From a virus, in the IMG/VR virus record IMGVR_UViG_3300009130_000011, positions 38,755 through 102,754 of that record: a stretch of 64,000 nt of DNA; one strand, written 5' to 3'. A program made the translations under genes and the position numbers. Shown one piece after another: positions 14,606 to 21,538 of this stretch. Each line of letters opens with the position of its first letter. Position 1 is the first letter of the stretch. A model generated the notes under the pieces. That model was not told the origin of the DNA, made no database searches, and was given only the letters and a program-made list of their open reading frames with translations.

Positions 14606-14991
14606 TTTTCAAATTCTACCTCTTTATTTCCTTTTTTATTATAACTAAATAAATATTGTTCTCTATCTGTATCAATCTGATGATAGGGATTATCTTTAGT
14701 TGGTGGATCAACTGCATAAGCACAAACATCCCAAGACCATGTACTAGGGTCAGTATATTCATACTCTCCCGAACCATCTTGCTTAACTACGCACCACTCG
14801 TCTCCACAATGAATATTATAATCTATATAATTACCATCTCCTAAATCATAGCTATTCCAATAGTCAAAGTTATCTCCTTCGGTTTCAATTTCGGGATTAA
14901 GCTCAACTTTTTTAATGTGAGTTAATGCTAAATCAATAATCGCTAGAGCGACTTCTTGAGGCGCTTTCCAAGTTTCTATTGTATTAATCAT
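14602..14991 (-). CDS. Unknown acidic protein (129 aa)
   Basis: MINTIETWKAPQEVALAIID..., then a Tyr/Asp/Gly-rich beta-type segment (YWNSYDLGDGNYIDYNIHCG) and CVVKQDGSGEYEYTDPSTWS. The high aromatic and acidic content is common among small phage proteins here. ATGA overlaps on both sides link it to the RuvB-like ATPase. Confidence 0.72.
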   Translation of the reverse strand: MINTIETWKAPQEVALAIIDLALTHIKKVELNPEIETEGDNFDYWNSYDLGDGNYIDYNIHCGDEWCVVKQDGSGEYEYTDPSTWSWDVCAYAVDPPTKDNPYHQIDTDREQYLFSYNKKGNKEVEFEK

Positions 14992-15941
14992 TTTGTTTCT
15001 CCTTCTAATATTCTTGCTATTAATTTTCTGCCATTTGGGGTTAGCTTTCTTTTGCCATCAATCTCAATAAAAGACTTTCTCAATAAGTACATTTCGTGAT
15101 CTTGCATTAGCGCAGTCTTGCTTAAACCTGTTTTTGCTGATAAAGATGTTAATGTGCAACACCCATCTTTGTGTAATATTTCTAAGATTTCCTTTTCTGT
15201 TCTTGATATTCCAAATGGAAGAATATCTAAAGTATCTCTTAAATCTTCTAAATCGTCAAGAGAAAAATTATCTTTTCCTTTAGCTTCGCAATAAAGATGG
15301 ACTTCTTTAGCTCTCTTTACCGCATTTCTCGCGTTGCCCCTAGTCGTCTTACTAAGTTTTTCTAAAACCTCGTCATCAATATTAATGTCATCACTAATAT
15401 TCAAAGCCATAATATTTGAAAGCTCATTGTAAGAATAAGGCTCAAAGTCTATTGGGGTCAACCTGTCTTTTAAAGGTGGAAACAACTTATCTGTTTCAGT
15501 CGTTGCAAACATATAGGTTTGTCTTGTAAAATCAAAATGACAAACAGACTCTTGCCAAATAAATTCTTTATTAGCGCTACTTTCAGTATTAAAAATAGTC
15601 AAAAAAGCATTGGTTAAATCTTTAGGTAATTCATGCGCCTCGTCAAACAAAATTGAAACTTCATTATTATTAATAACAGGCAAGAAGACTTGCTCAAAGA
15701 ATGTGTCCACATTAGACAATGTAGAACAATTCAATTCTAGTAATGGTCTTTTGCTCCCACTTTGATTGTGAAGCTCATTAGCAAACGCTTTAGCAAACTC
15801 TGTCTTGCCCAAGCCTTTCGCACCTGCAAAAAGCAAAAATGGGCATAAGCTAGTTTGATTGAAAGCCGATTTGTAAAAAGCTAATTTTCTTTTGACGCTT
15901 GATTGTCCTACCAAGCCACGAAACATTGTATCTGATTCCAT
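14988..15941 (-). CDS. RuvB-like AAA+ ATPase
   Basis: A 317-residue AAA+ protein resembling RuvB, the Holliday-junction branch-migration motor. Visible motifs: FRGLVGQSSVKRKL near the N-terminus, Walker A GAKGLGKT (about 40-47), Walker B ILFDEAHE (about 96-103), sensor 1 FATTETDKLF, and the arginine-finger motif LKDRLTPID. The C-terminal 70 residues form a winged-helix DNA-binding domain (CCTLTSLSAKTGLSKTALMQ). No RuvA partner is seen. It could also be a clamp-loader-like helper. Confidence 0.85.
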   Translation of the reverse strand: MESDTMFRGLVGQSSVKRKLAFYKSAFNQTSLCPFLLFAGAKGLGKTEFAKAFANELHNQSGSKRPLLELNCSTLSNVDTFFEQVFLPVINNNEVSILFDEAHELPKDLTNAFLTIFNTESSANKEFIWQESVCHFDFTRQTYMFATTETDKLFPPLKDRLTPIDFEPYSYNELSNIMALNISDDINIDDEVLEKLSKTTRGNARNAVKRAKEVHLYCEAKGKDNFSLDDLEDLRDTLDILPFGISRTEKEILEILHKDGCCTLTSLSAKTGLSKTALMQDHEMYLLRKSFIEIDGKRKLTPNGRKLIARILEGETK

Positions 15942-15951
15942 AATACCTTTC

Positions 15952-15980
15952 TATATTGAGCGAAAAAAAATAATTGTCAA
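15952..15980 (-). promoter_or_regulatory. Probable sigma-70 type promoter, near-leaderless
   Basis: TTGACA, 17-base spacer, AATATA, then ten bases to the ATG at 15941. The -10 is imperfect. Confidence 0.62.
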
Positions 15981-16246
15981 GAACTTTCGTCTCCAAATAA
16001 ATCGTCCATGACATTTATGCTAAAATCTTCTACGGAGTGACCTTTGGGCATGAGGGATTGTATGTACGCTACAACTTTCTTGCCTACTTCGTCATGTATA
16101 GTAGAAAAAGTATAAGTAGTCATATCTTTATCACTACCATAACCAAACTCTATTACGATATGACAATCATCAAGCACATCTTTATTTGTTATTGGGCAAG
16201 TCAAATTTAAATCCTCATCGTAGAATGGATCATTTTTTTTACTCAT
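15977..16246 (-). CDS. Small unknown acidic protein (89 aa)
   Basis: MSKKNDPFYDEDLNLTCPIT... with a beta-type middle (DDCHIVIEFGYGSDKDMTTY) and an acidic end. The CPIT near residue 17 lacks a second Cys pair. Its last codons overlap the downstream promoter. No family recognised. Confidence 0.68.
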   Translation of the reverse strand: MSKKNDPFYDEDLNLTCPITNKDVLDDCHIVIEFGYGSDKDMTTYTFSTIHDEVGKKVVAYIQSLMPKGHSVEDFSINVMDDLFGDESS

Positions 16247-16488
16247 TTTATAATTTTATTTTTAATTAAATCTTCAAAAACATGAAAAAGTTTTTCTTGC
16301 CTAGATTTATGCAACTCTTTCGCCCCAATTAACATATTTAGTATTTTGTCTTCAGAGGGATGCCCCACAAAAGCCGTAGGCGAGTCGGAAAAAGAATACA
16401 TTATTGTATCTATATCATCCTCTACCATAGCCATTTTCTGAATTGCTTCCTCTAAATCAAACCTGTCATATAATCCATTTTCTTTCAT
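16243..16488 (-). CDS. Small unknown protein (81 aa)
   Basis: Started at the ATG at 16488 (MKENGLYDRFDLEEAIQKMA), which overlaps the kinase-like gene's stop as expected. The protein is helical with a central DIDTIMYSFSDSPTAFVGHP. Function unknown. Confidence 0.68.
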   Translation of the reverse strand: MKENGLYDRFDLEEAIQKMAMVEDDIDTIMYSFSDSPTAFVGHPSEDKILNMLIGAKELHKSRQEKLFHVFEDLIKNKIIK

Positions 16489-16868
16489 TTTAAATAAGAC
16501 TCCCATCTATTTTTCATTAAGTTAATTGTTTCTTGTGGTACTCCATGTATATTTTGAAAAGAGTTTTGACACTCAATAACAAAAGGGGAATAATTAAATT
16601 CTTTAGCTAAAATAAAATATGGCTCTGCTTCCCACGCTTGAGAAAAAGTATTTGCTACTGCAATCACATTAGCTTTTTGGGTCATAGCATATTTAACATT
16701 TCTTTGGCAATTCTCATGTGCTATCTTTAATTTGCTTGCATCAAAGTTGTAGTTACCTGCTTGATCTGTAAACCAATCATCCGCAGAGTAAACCACAGGA
16801 GATAGCTTGTGGGCAAGGGTAGTTTTACCACTCCCCGAAAGACCTCTGATTATGTATAAAATGTTCAT
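16485..16868 (-). CDS. P-loop polynucleotide-kinase-like protein
   Basis: A 127-residue AAA_33/N4BP2-type kinase domain. The start is the ATG at 16868 because the -35 box covers an earlier possible start. It opens MNILYIIRGLSGSGKTTLAH with Walker A GLSGSGKT, then SADDWF, the helical AHENCQRNV segment, and VIAVANTFSQAWE; the C-terminus has NIHGVPQETINLMKNRWESY, characteristic of this group. These enzymes phosphorylate 5'-OH ends of RNA or DNA or small metabolites. With tRNA-Leu and a macro-domain gene beside it, an RNA-repair role is possible. Walker A resembles APS kinase, but the rest does not. Confidence 0.85.
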   Translation of the reverse strand: MNILYIIRGLSGSGKTTLAHKLSPVVYSADDWFTDQAGNYNFDASKLKIAHENCQRNVKYAMTQKANVIAVANTFSQAWEAEPYFILAKEFNYSPFVIECQNSFQNIHGVPQETINLMKNRWESYLK

Positions 16869-16878
16869 TACGCTATAT

Positions 16879-16907
16879 AAACTAAGAAAAAAAAATTTAA
16901 ATGTCAA
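16879..16907 (-). promoter_or_regulatory. Sigma-70 type promoter, near-leaderless
   Basis: TTGACA, 17-base spacer, TAGTTT, then ten bases to the ATG at 16868. It lies just downstream of tRNA-Leu. Confidence 0.82.
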
Positions 16908-16914
16908 GCAAAAA

Positions 16915-16999
16915 TGGTGCGGATGGTGGGAATCGAACCCACACTCCCAAGGGAAACGGATTTTAAGTCCGTAGCGTCTACCAATTCCGCCACATCCGC
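16915..16999 (-). tRNA. tRNA-Leu (anticodon UAA), CCA encoded
   Basis: An 85-base class II tRNA. The acceptor GCGGATG pairs with CATCCGC, followed by A and an encoded CCA. The anticodon stem-loop reads CGGA-CTTAAAA-TCCG with anticodon TAA, and the T arm has GGGTTCGATTCCC. It reads UUA, a common codon in this AT-rich genome. It begins immediately after the stop of the macro-domain gene. Confidence 0.95.
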
Positions 17000-17521
17000 C
17001 TACGCTAAATCAAACTTAACTATATAGCATTGTATCGGAGAGTCAAGAAAAATATCTTCAATCATTGCTTTTATAATGCCCCAATTTCCCCCCGCTAAAC
17101 CGCAAGAAATTCCGTATGGCAATCCAAGAACAGGGGGTGGACTTCCATCGTATTCATGTTTATTTACATTCATCTCAAAAAGGTCTTGCTCTACTTTTTT
17201 TAATGCTTGCCAAAACTTTTCGTAATGAACTTGTCTTGAGCCATCTCCAATACTTGCTTGGTTATACATATTGTATATATATTTGTCGCCATTTATTTTG
17301 GCTTTTGAGAATTTTCCGAGCCAATGAACATATTGTCCATTGTGGTCGTACTCTTGGTTAAATGCCTTCCAATCTGCTTCGTATGCTTCGGGATAGCGAT
17401 CTTTAATCTGTTTAGCTATACCTGCTCCCATGATGTGCATAGTATTGCAGGAATGGGCGATAGTATTAATATCGTTTGGAAAATCGAGGAGATTGCCTTC
17501 TATCTGTGTTACTTCTGCCAT
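17000..17521 (-). CDS. Macro domain protein
   Basis: A 173-residue macro domain. Start at the ATG at 17521 (MAEVTQIEGNLLDFPNDINT), nine bases after the -10 box. Signature segments are the N-terminal GNLLD, IAHSCNTMHIMGAGIAKQI carrying the ADP-ribose-binding loop, and the C-terminal VLGLPYGISCGLAGGNWGII. The family binds or hydrolyses ADP-ribose derivatives, including ADP-ribose-1''-phosphate from tRNA splicing. Neighbouring tRNA-Leu and PNK-like kinase suggest RNA repair; reversal of ADP-ribosylation-based host defence is the alternative. Confidence 0.9.
   Translation of the reverse strand: MAEVTQIEGNLLDFPNDINTIAHSCNTMHIMGAGIAKQIKDRYPEAYEADWKAFNQEYDHNGQYVHWLGKFSKAKINGDKYIYNMYNQASIGDGSRQVHYEKFWQALKKVEQDLFEMNVNKHEYDGSPPPVLGLPYGISCGLAGGNWGIIKAMIEDIFLDSPIQCYIVKFDLA
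17019..17046 (-). promoter_or_regulatory. Sigma-70 type promoter for tRNA-Leu
   Basis: TTGACT, 16-base spacer, TATAGT, ending 19 bases before the tRNA 5' end. It lies inside the 3' coding end of the macro gene. Confidence 0.78.
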
Positions 17522-17530
17522 AATTGCTCG

Positions 17531-17559
17531 ACTATACATGAAGAAGCAAAGGATGTCAA
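17531..17559 (-). promoter_or_regulatory. Sigma-70 type promoter, near-leaderless
   Basis: TTGACA, 17-base spacer, TATAGT, then nine bases to the ATG at 17521. This decides the start against an earlier ATG at 17539. Confidence 0.87.
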
Positions 17560-17566
17560 GAACTAT

Positions 17567-17797
17567 TTACCAACTATTTATTGAGATGTTTTCTCTGTTG
17601 TCCTTATCTCTCTCCATTTTATTCAAGAGTCTTTTGAGAGTTCCTTCCCCCGACTTTAAGTAGTCTTTGCTATTAAGCATATCTCTAATCATCTGTCGGT
17701 AATATCTCCCTTTATAAGACCAACCTAAATCAAAGCCTCTATGCAAGCCTTTCTGATGAGCTTCTTCAAACTCATTACTTATACCGCTATCAAACAT
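17567..17797 (-). CDS. Small unknown protein (76 aa)
   Basis: MFDSGISNEFEEAHQKGLHR..., then DLGWSYKGRYYRQMIRDMLN and a basic C-terminal helix (KRLLNKMERDKDNREN). The YxxG repeats (QKGLHRGFDLGWSYKG) resemble those in the gene at 19294. Possibly nucleic-acid binding; unknown. Confidence 0.62.
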   Translation of the reverse strand: MFDSGISNEFEEAHQKGLHRGFDLGWSYKGRYYRQMIRDMLNSKDYLKSGEGTLKRLLNKMERDKDNRENISINSW

Positions 17798-17829
17798 AAT
17801 AAATTTATTTAAATTAATTTTTCTACATA

Positions 17830-18039
17830 TTAATCTTTTTCAAATTGTTTTAAAACTTCTAATCTCCCCTGCGCATCATCGAGCAAACATAGGGCTTCTT
17901 TGGCATTGTTGTAAAAATCTTCTGTCGAATGATCTCCTATGCCAACTGCTTTTTCTCCGAGTAAATGGAGACTTAACTTCGCTTTATCTACATCTGCTTG
18001 CGCAGAGTTTTTTAACATATTGTATAATAATTTATTCAT
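17830..18039 (-). CDS. Small unknown helical protein (69 aa)
   Basis: Started at the ATG at 18039 (MNKLLYNMLKNSAQADVDKA); a longer frame would overlap the better-supported membrane peptide at 18032-18133. The body is helical with a Gly-rich turn (LLGEKAVGIGDHSTEDF). Function unknown. Confidence 0.6.
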   Translation of the reverse strand: MNKLLYNMLKNSAQADVDKAKLSLHLLGEKAVGIGDHSTEDFYNNAKEALCLLDDAQGRLEVLKQFEKD

Positions 18040-18133
18040 CGTTTGTAAATAATAATATAAAACTAGCAAAAATGCAATAACAAAATACCCCAATCACACA
18101 AATAGTATCCCATGCCCATTCTAAAAATTTCAT
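18032..18133 (-). CDS. Small single-helix membrane protein (33 aa)
   Basis: MKFLEWAWDTICVIGVFCYC... with one hydrophobic helix through residue 29 and an acidic end (TNDE). The ATG overlaps the upstream TGA exactly, which favours this frame over the alternative longer frame of the next gene. Confidence 0.55.
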   Translation of the reverse strand: MKFLEWAWDTICVIGVFCYCIFASFILLFTNDE

Positions 18134-18549
18134 AAGTTGCTTTGTGCCTCAGCGATTCTTTGCCTTAATTCTGTGCTTGAGAACTCATGTGATCTTTCGT
18201 TGTAATAAATCTCAATGCCTTTTGATTGACAAATGTCAAGCCCCGAAAAATTATCACCTTTATAGTCAGCGCCAATAATTCTCACATCAATAGGGTAAGC
18301 CCATAAAATATCATGCAAATCTTTTTCAAGATTATATGGTATAACTTCATCAACATATTCTACTGAAGATAATTGAATATAGCGCTCAACCACACTTTGA
18401 ATAGGTTTATTTTTCTGAGGGCGCTCGATCTGAGGGTCAATGTGAAGACCACAAATAAGATAATCGCAAACAGATTTTGCTTCTTTTAGCATTAAGATAT
18501 GACCTGCATGAAGAAGATCAAAGGTTGAAAATGTAATTCCTGTTTTCAT
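18130..18549 (-). CDS. Glycerol-3-phosphate cytidylyltransferase-like protein
   Basis: A 139-residue nucleotidyltransferase-fold protein. The CTP-binding HxGH motif is HAGH (about residues 14-17, in TFDLLHAGHILMLKEAKS), and the second signature is RSHEFSSTELRQRI near the C-terminus, equivalent to the RTxGISTT loop. Such enzymes make CDP-activated polyol phosphates, as in teichoic-acid or LPS synthesis; the substrate here is unknown. It lies among small unknown genes, away from the glycosyltransferases. Length matches TagD. Confidence 0.85.
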   Translation of the reverse strand: MKTGITFSTFDLLHAGHILMLKEAKSVCDYLICGLHIDPQIERPQKNKPIQSVVERYIQLSSVEYVDEVIPYNLEKDLHDILWAYPIDVRIIGADYKGDNFSGLDICQSKGIEIYYNERSHEFSSTELRQRIAEAQSNL

Positions 18550-18827
18550 CGCTTAATTTTTTTTATGCACTCTATATTTGATTTGTACATTTCTTTTTGT
18601 CTTCTTAGTTCGTTCCCTGCTCCTTGCAAGGTGCTAATGGCTTTATTTTCGGTCATTCTACCATCAAGCACCATGCCGACACAAATTGTCACCTCTCTTG
18701 CATTAACTCGATAAGGGAAATTCCTGCAAAGAAATTTATAAAAGCGACCGCTTATTTTCCCATGCTTTAATTTTTTATGCAAAAATCTTCTGTAATTGCA
18801 ATTTTTAGTATTATGTAATGTTTTCAT
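18546..18827 (-). CDS. Small basic unknown protein (93 aa)
   Basis: Strongly basic (MKTLHNTKNCNYRRFLHKKL, then KHGKISGRFYKFLCRNFPYR) and helical at the C-terminus (LRRQKEMYKSNIECIKKIKR). Probably nucleic-acid binding by charge. ATGA overlap with the cytidylyltransferase-like gene. Confidence 0.68.
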   Translation of the reverse strand: MKTLHNTKNCNYRRFLHKKLKHGKISGRFYKFLCRNFPYRVNAREVTICVGMVLDGRMTENKAISTLQGAGNELRRQKEMYKSNIECIKKIKR

Positions 18828-19122
18828 AACTTATAGGCTTTTTTAATTTATTTATTTGAAGTTTAGTTTCTTCAAAAAATTCTCTATCTGCGTCAACTCT
18901 CCACTCTGCACCTTCACCTTCGGGGTAATCAATATAGCAATAATGAGTGACATCTCCTGTTAAGAACCCTGCATCGCTACCAAATACATGGTTATTTGAA
19001 TCGTGATAATCTTCGTCTCTACCATAGTAAAAACCTGTCCACACTCCTGTTCCCTCAAAGAAGTAAAGCAATCTTACACCTTCTTCGGGAATCTCGTCTT
19101 CAATTTTAATCCAATTTATCAT
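18811..19122 (-). CDS. DUF551-like small protein
   Basis: A 103-residue protein starting MINWIKIEDEIPEEGVRLLY and carrying a later GDVTHYCYIDYPEGEG, the two signature blocks of DUF551-type proteins (WIxxEDxxPExG and GDVTHW). The family is frequent in phages and of unknown function. The C-terminal 30 residues are extra helical sequence. Overlaps both neighbours. Confidence 0.75.
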   Translation of the reverse strand: MINWIKIEDEIPEEGVRLLYFFEGTGVWTGFYYGRDEDYHDSNNHVFGSDAGFLTGDVTHYCYIDYPEGEGAEWRVDADREFFEETKLQINKLKKPISYENIT

Positions 19123-19297
19123 TTTCTTCTTCTGAGAACCATTCGTATTCTGTGTTAAATAATTCGTCTACATTTTTAGGATGAAAGCCCATGCTTACCA
19201 TTAAGCCCTTAAACATATCTGCCAAGCCTTCTGCATCTACATCTTCATTGGATTCAACGCTATAAGTTTTATTATAATTAGTAATTGATATTTTCAT
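19106..19297 (-). CDS. Small unknown acidic protein (63 aa)
   Basis: Started at the ATG at 19297 (MKISITNYNKTYSVESNEDV) since the upstream gene stops at 19294. It begins with a strand and ends acidic (YEWFSEEENDKLD). Function unknown. Confidence 0.62.
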   Translation of the reverse strand: MKISITNYNKTYSVESNEDVDAEGLADMFKGLMVSMGFHPKNVDELFNTEYEWFSEEENDKLD

Positions 19298-19506
19298 TTT
19301 TTCTGCCCCCAAAATCCGCAAAGACAGGGTTGGTTATCTTTCTGATTTGCGCCTTCTTTGTAGCCCTTATCGTACGCCTCTGTTTGATTTTTTAGCATAC
19401 TTTTTTCAAAATTTTTAGCAAGATATTCTTGTGCATCTGCCCACCCTTTATCGTAGCCTTTTTGATAGTTTATTTCTTCGCTTATTTGTTCAATCATTTT
19501 TTTCAA
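19294..19506 (-). CDS. Small helical protein with YxxG repeats (70 aa)
   Basis: MKKMIEQISEEINYQKGYDK... with three related motifs, YQKGYDKGWAD, YDKGYKEGAN and a C-terminal CLCGFWGQKK. The repeated YxKGxxxG pattern suggests a small assembling protein. The final Cys pair CLC could bind metal. Function unknown. Confidence 0.62.
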   Translation of the reverse strand: MKKMIEQISEEINYQKGYDKGWADAQEYLAKNFEKSMLKNQTEAYDKGYKEGANQKDNQPCLCGFWGQKK

Positions 19507-19507
19507 A

Positions 19508-19699
19508 TTATTTTTTTATAGAGCGTATAATTTGCTCTATTCCATGTGAATTTTTTGTAACAATAGATTCCCCATTTGATAAAGCTATTCTGTAGAAAAT
19601 AGAGTCTCCATGCGCTTTTTCTTTTACATACATAACCTGCTTTGGATTTATATGGTACTTTTCATTATTTGAATCTTCAACTTGAATAATATTTTTCAT
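19508..19699 (-). CDS. Small unknown protein (63 aa)
   Basis: MKNIIQVEDSNNEKYHINPK... followed by a beta-rich core (VMYVKEKAHGDSIFYRIALS) and a basic end. Resembles a single small beta domain such as a LytTR- or KOW-sized module, but I cannot name it. Confidence 0.65.
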   Translation of the reverse strand: MKNIIQVEDSNNEKYHINPKQVMYVKEKAHGDSIFYRIALSNGESIVTKNSHGIEQIIRSIKK

Positions 19700-19716
19700 A
19701 ATATTTTTTATTTAAA

Positions 19717-19905
19717 TTAATTTTTAAGTTCTTTAAATTTTAAAATCCATTTCTCAACATCTTTAATTTCTGAAAATATTTCATTTAAATTTTCTTTCTT
19801 TGGCTTATTTACGCAATGTAAAACTTCTACCGATAGCTCGTTCAATTCTTCCGCAAGTTTAAGTAGGATATGCCTTTCTCTGCGCCTGTTTTCAATTTCT
19901 CTCAT
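19717..19905 (-). CDS. Small helical protein, MazG-like fragment pattern (62 aa)
   Basis: MREIENRRRERHILLKLAEE..., then LNELSVEVLHCVNKPKKENL and EIFSEIKDVEKWILKFKEL. The spacing of Glu in EELNELSVE and EIKDVE recalls the EExxE...ExxD layout of MazG-type nucleotide pyrophosphohydrolases, but it is only 62 residues and the match is weak. Confidence 0.58.
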   Translation of the reverse strand: MREIENRRRERHILLKLAEELNELSVEVLHCVNKPKKENLNEIFSEIKDVEKWILKFKELKN

Positions 19906-20275
19906 TTAAATCGTTAATTAGTTGTTTGATTTCTTCGCCTGTAACCCTGTGGTTTTCTAATAAATCGATAGTAGCAACCCTCAAAGCGTAAAGTGTATTA
20001 ATGTCAATTTCTCTTTCTGGTGGAATGTCTATATTTTCTTCATGCAAGGGGATTATGTCATCCAAGCAAACTAATTGCTTGCCGTAGAATAAATCTAAAT
20101 CTTTGTTTATTTGCAAAAATGCCGTTAGTAATTTATGTGGATTGTTTACTTCCTTTTTTAATTGTTTAATGTTCTCGTAAAGTATTTCGTTTTCTTGCTC
20201 AAGAGGATATATTTTCTCTAGTAAAAAATCATGGGTCATCCATAGCAGTTCTATCTGTTCCTTTCTGCTCACCAT
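19892..20275 (-). CDS. Unknown helical protein (127 aa)
   Basis: MVSRKEQIELLWMTHDFLLE..., coiled-coil tendency through residue 50, then a mixed part with PLHEENIDIPPEREIDINTL. TAATG junction with the upstream gene. No family recognised. Confidence 0.68.
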   Translation of the reverse strand: MVSRKEQIELLWMTHDFLLEKIYPLEQENEILYENIKQLKKEVNNPHKLLTAFLQINKDLDLFYGKQLVCLDDIIPLHEENIDIPPEREIDINTLYALRVATIDLLENHRVTGEEIKQLINDLNERN

Positions 20276-20526
20276 TAAAAAGCTCCGTACACCTCTTGTC
20301 GATCTTCTTCTGTAAAGCCAAAATCATTTTCATGCAAATTATTGTGGGCTTGATATGCCTTTTGAAGCTTTACGCGGAAATCGTCTAATGTTTCATTATT
20401 TATGTAATGCTTATTTGTAAATTCAGCAATCGCTTCCGCAACCAACTTCATTTCAAATGGGCTGGATATGAAATTGGCTTCCATGGTTTGGTGCGCAGAA
20501 TTTATATAAATAACTTCGGTTTTCAT
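20275..20526 (-). CDS. Small unknown protein (83 aa)
   Basis: MKTEVIYINSAHQTMEANFI..., with a helical middle (LVAEAIAEFTNKHYINNETL) and an acidic C-terminus (GFTEEDRQEVYGAF). TAATG overlaps on both sides. Function unknown. Confidence 0.65.
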   Translation of the reverse strand: MKTEVIYINSAHQTMEANFISSPFEMKLVAEAIAEFTNKHYINNETLDDFRVKLQKAYQAHNNLHENDFGFTEEDRQEVYGAF

Positions 20527-20702
20527 TATAAAAATTTATATAGTATATTTAGCTGAGAAGTACCAAGATACCTTGTAACATAAGCGCAAAATTCTGCGAC
20601 CCTAGAAGCGCTCCACTTCTCTTCGTTAATAATATTTCCGACTTCAGAAAAGCCGCCGTCTTGCCATAGTTCTGTAAGTTGTACAAACGATGTATTATCC
20701 AT
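20526..20702 (-). CDS. Small unknown protein (58 aa)
   Basis: MDNTSFVQLTELWQDGGFSE... with a helical middle (KWSASRVAEFCAYVTRYLG). The stop forms TAATG with the next gene. Upstream, 20703-20815 holds no minus-strand gene; a weak TTGACT-N16-CATTAT at 20767-20794 may be its promoter. Confidence 0.6.
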   Translation of the reverse strand: MDNTSFVQLTELWQDGGFSEVGNIINEEKWSASRVAEFCAYVTRYLGTSQLNILYKFL

Positions 20703-20815
20703 TTTTTTATATATTTGAGTTTTTATTGTTTTGCTTTTGAGACTTTTATCTCATTGACTAAGAACAATAATGCATATTCGGCAGGCAAAGTCAAGCTTTT
20801 TGTGTATTTTTTTAT

Positions 20816-20992
20816 ATGAGGAACAGGATAATCGATTATTTGACTGTGGAAATTATGGCTGACAAAAGCTTTAAAGTCCATTACGCGGTAAGGGTTAGAG
20901 CTGCTTGGGCGCTTGCTGAAAAAAAATATGAGACGCTGACTGAAGAAGAAAAGGAGGAAATTATAAAAAAAATAAAACAACAGGGCGGTTAA
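20816..20992 (+). CDS. Small plus-strand protein (58 aa)
   Basis: One of only four plus-strand genes I support. The frame opens at the ATG at 20816 (MRNRIIDYLTVEI) or at an internal ATG at 20855 (MADKSFKVHYAVRVRAAWAL). The C-terminus is a Lys/Glu helix (LTEEEKEEIIKKIKQQGG). It ends one base from the 3' end of tRNA-Thr, so the two converge. No clear plus-strand promoter was found. Function unknown. Confidence 0.6.
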   Translation: MRNRIIDYLTVEIMADKSFKVHYAVRVRAAWALAEKKYETLTEEEKEEIIKKIKQQGG

Positions 20993-20993
20993 A

Positions 20994-21069
20994 TGGAGCC
21001 ACCTGTCAGGATCGAACTGACGACATCCTCATTACAAGTGAGGTGCTCTACCATCTGAGCTAAGGTGGC
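20994..21069 (-). tRNA. tRNA-Thr (anticodon UGU), CCA encoded
   Basis: A 76-base tRNA with acceptor GCCACCT pairing to AGGTGGC, discriminator T, and encoded CCA. The anticodon arm is CCTCA-CTTGTAA-TGAGG, giving TGT, and the T arm contains CAGTTCGATCCTG. It reads ACA. Located six bases after the upstream gene, probably co-transcribed with it. Confidence 0.95.
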
Positions 21070-21075
21070 AATATA

Positions 21076-21321
21076 TTAATCCAAAACTTGCTGGACATCT
21101 TCTAGAACCCATTTATCTGCATAGGGATCTTTTCTTTCCACGCTAATGGTTTGGCTAATGAAATTCTTTCTTTCCATCATTGCAAAATGAAATTCTAAGG
21201 CTTGCTCGGCATTTATTGCTTGAAAATAATGAAACGAATCATTCGCTTCATGACCTGCACCTGCGTTATATTTGACGCGAAAGGTGTAGAGCTTTGGTTG
21301 TTCATATTTCTTTTTTTTCAC
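21076..21321 (-). CDS. DpnD/PcfM-like small protein, copy 4
   Basis: An 81-residue protein: a basic start (MKKKKYEQPKLYTFRVKYNA), then FHYFQAINAEQALEFHFAMM, a diverged form of the strand-helix signature seen in the genes at 7946, 8483 and 14381. The end is acidic (DKWVLEDVQQVLD). Immediately upstream of tRNA-Thr. Confidence 0.62.
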   Translation of the reverse strand: MKKKKYEQPKLYTFRVKYNAGAGHEANDSFHYFQAINAEQALEFHFAMMERKNFISQTISVERKDPYADKWVLEDVQQVLD

Positions 21322-21352
21322 ACTATATTATAAAATTTTTAAGAGAAAATTT

Positions 21353-21538
21353 CTAAGTAAATGACTCGTCTTTATGCCCTTTATTAGGGCAAGTTGCATC
21401 ATGAAACCAAACTGAAGCCACACTAGCTTTTGTGGAATTAAACGGAAGAATCACCCAATAAAGCATTTCTGAGACAGGATGCCCGATGACATTATGAATA
21501 AACCAATTTCTGAATATCTTGTTTGTTATAGTTTTCAT
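21353..21538 (-). CDS. Small phage protein with IHNVIGHP motif (61 aa)
   Basis: MKTITNKIFRNWFIHNVIGH followed by PVSEMLYWV and VWFHDATCP. The WFIHNxxxHP...WxHDxTCP arrangement is a recurrent phage protein type with unknown function; the His residues suggest metal binding or a membrane-surface protein. Overlaps the upstream gene by 47 bases. Confidence 0.7.
   Translation of the reverse strand: MKTITNKIFRNWFIHNVIGHPVSEMLYWVILPFNSTKASVASVWFHDATCPNKGHKDESFT

Noticed and set aside
16485-16868. APS kinase for PAPS supply to the sulfotransferases
   Set aside because: Only the Walker A resembles APS kinase. The NIHGVPQ...WESY end and AHENCQ segment match N4BP2-type kinases.
18040-18093. N-terminal hydrophobic extension of the 17830 gene
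   Set aside because: It would overlap the membrane peptide frame at 18032-18133, which has exact ATGA coupling.
20723-20980. Hydrophobic minus-strand frame opposite the plus-strand gene
   Set aside because: Its Phe/Leu run is the antisense of a Lys/Glu-rich helix; the plus-strand reading is the protein-like one.
16915-21069. Prophage attachment site at a tRNA gene
   Set aside because: No integrase or duplicated tRNA 3' end was seen in the window.
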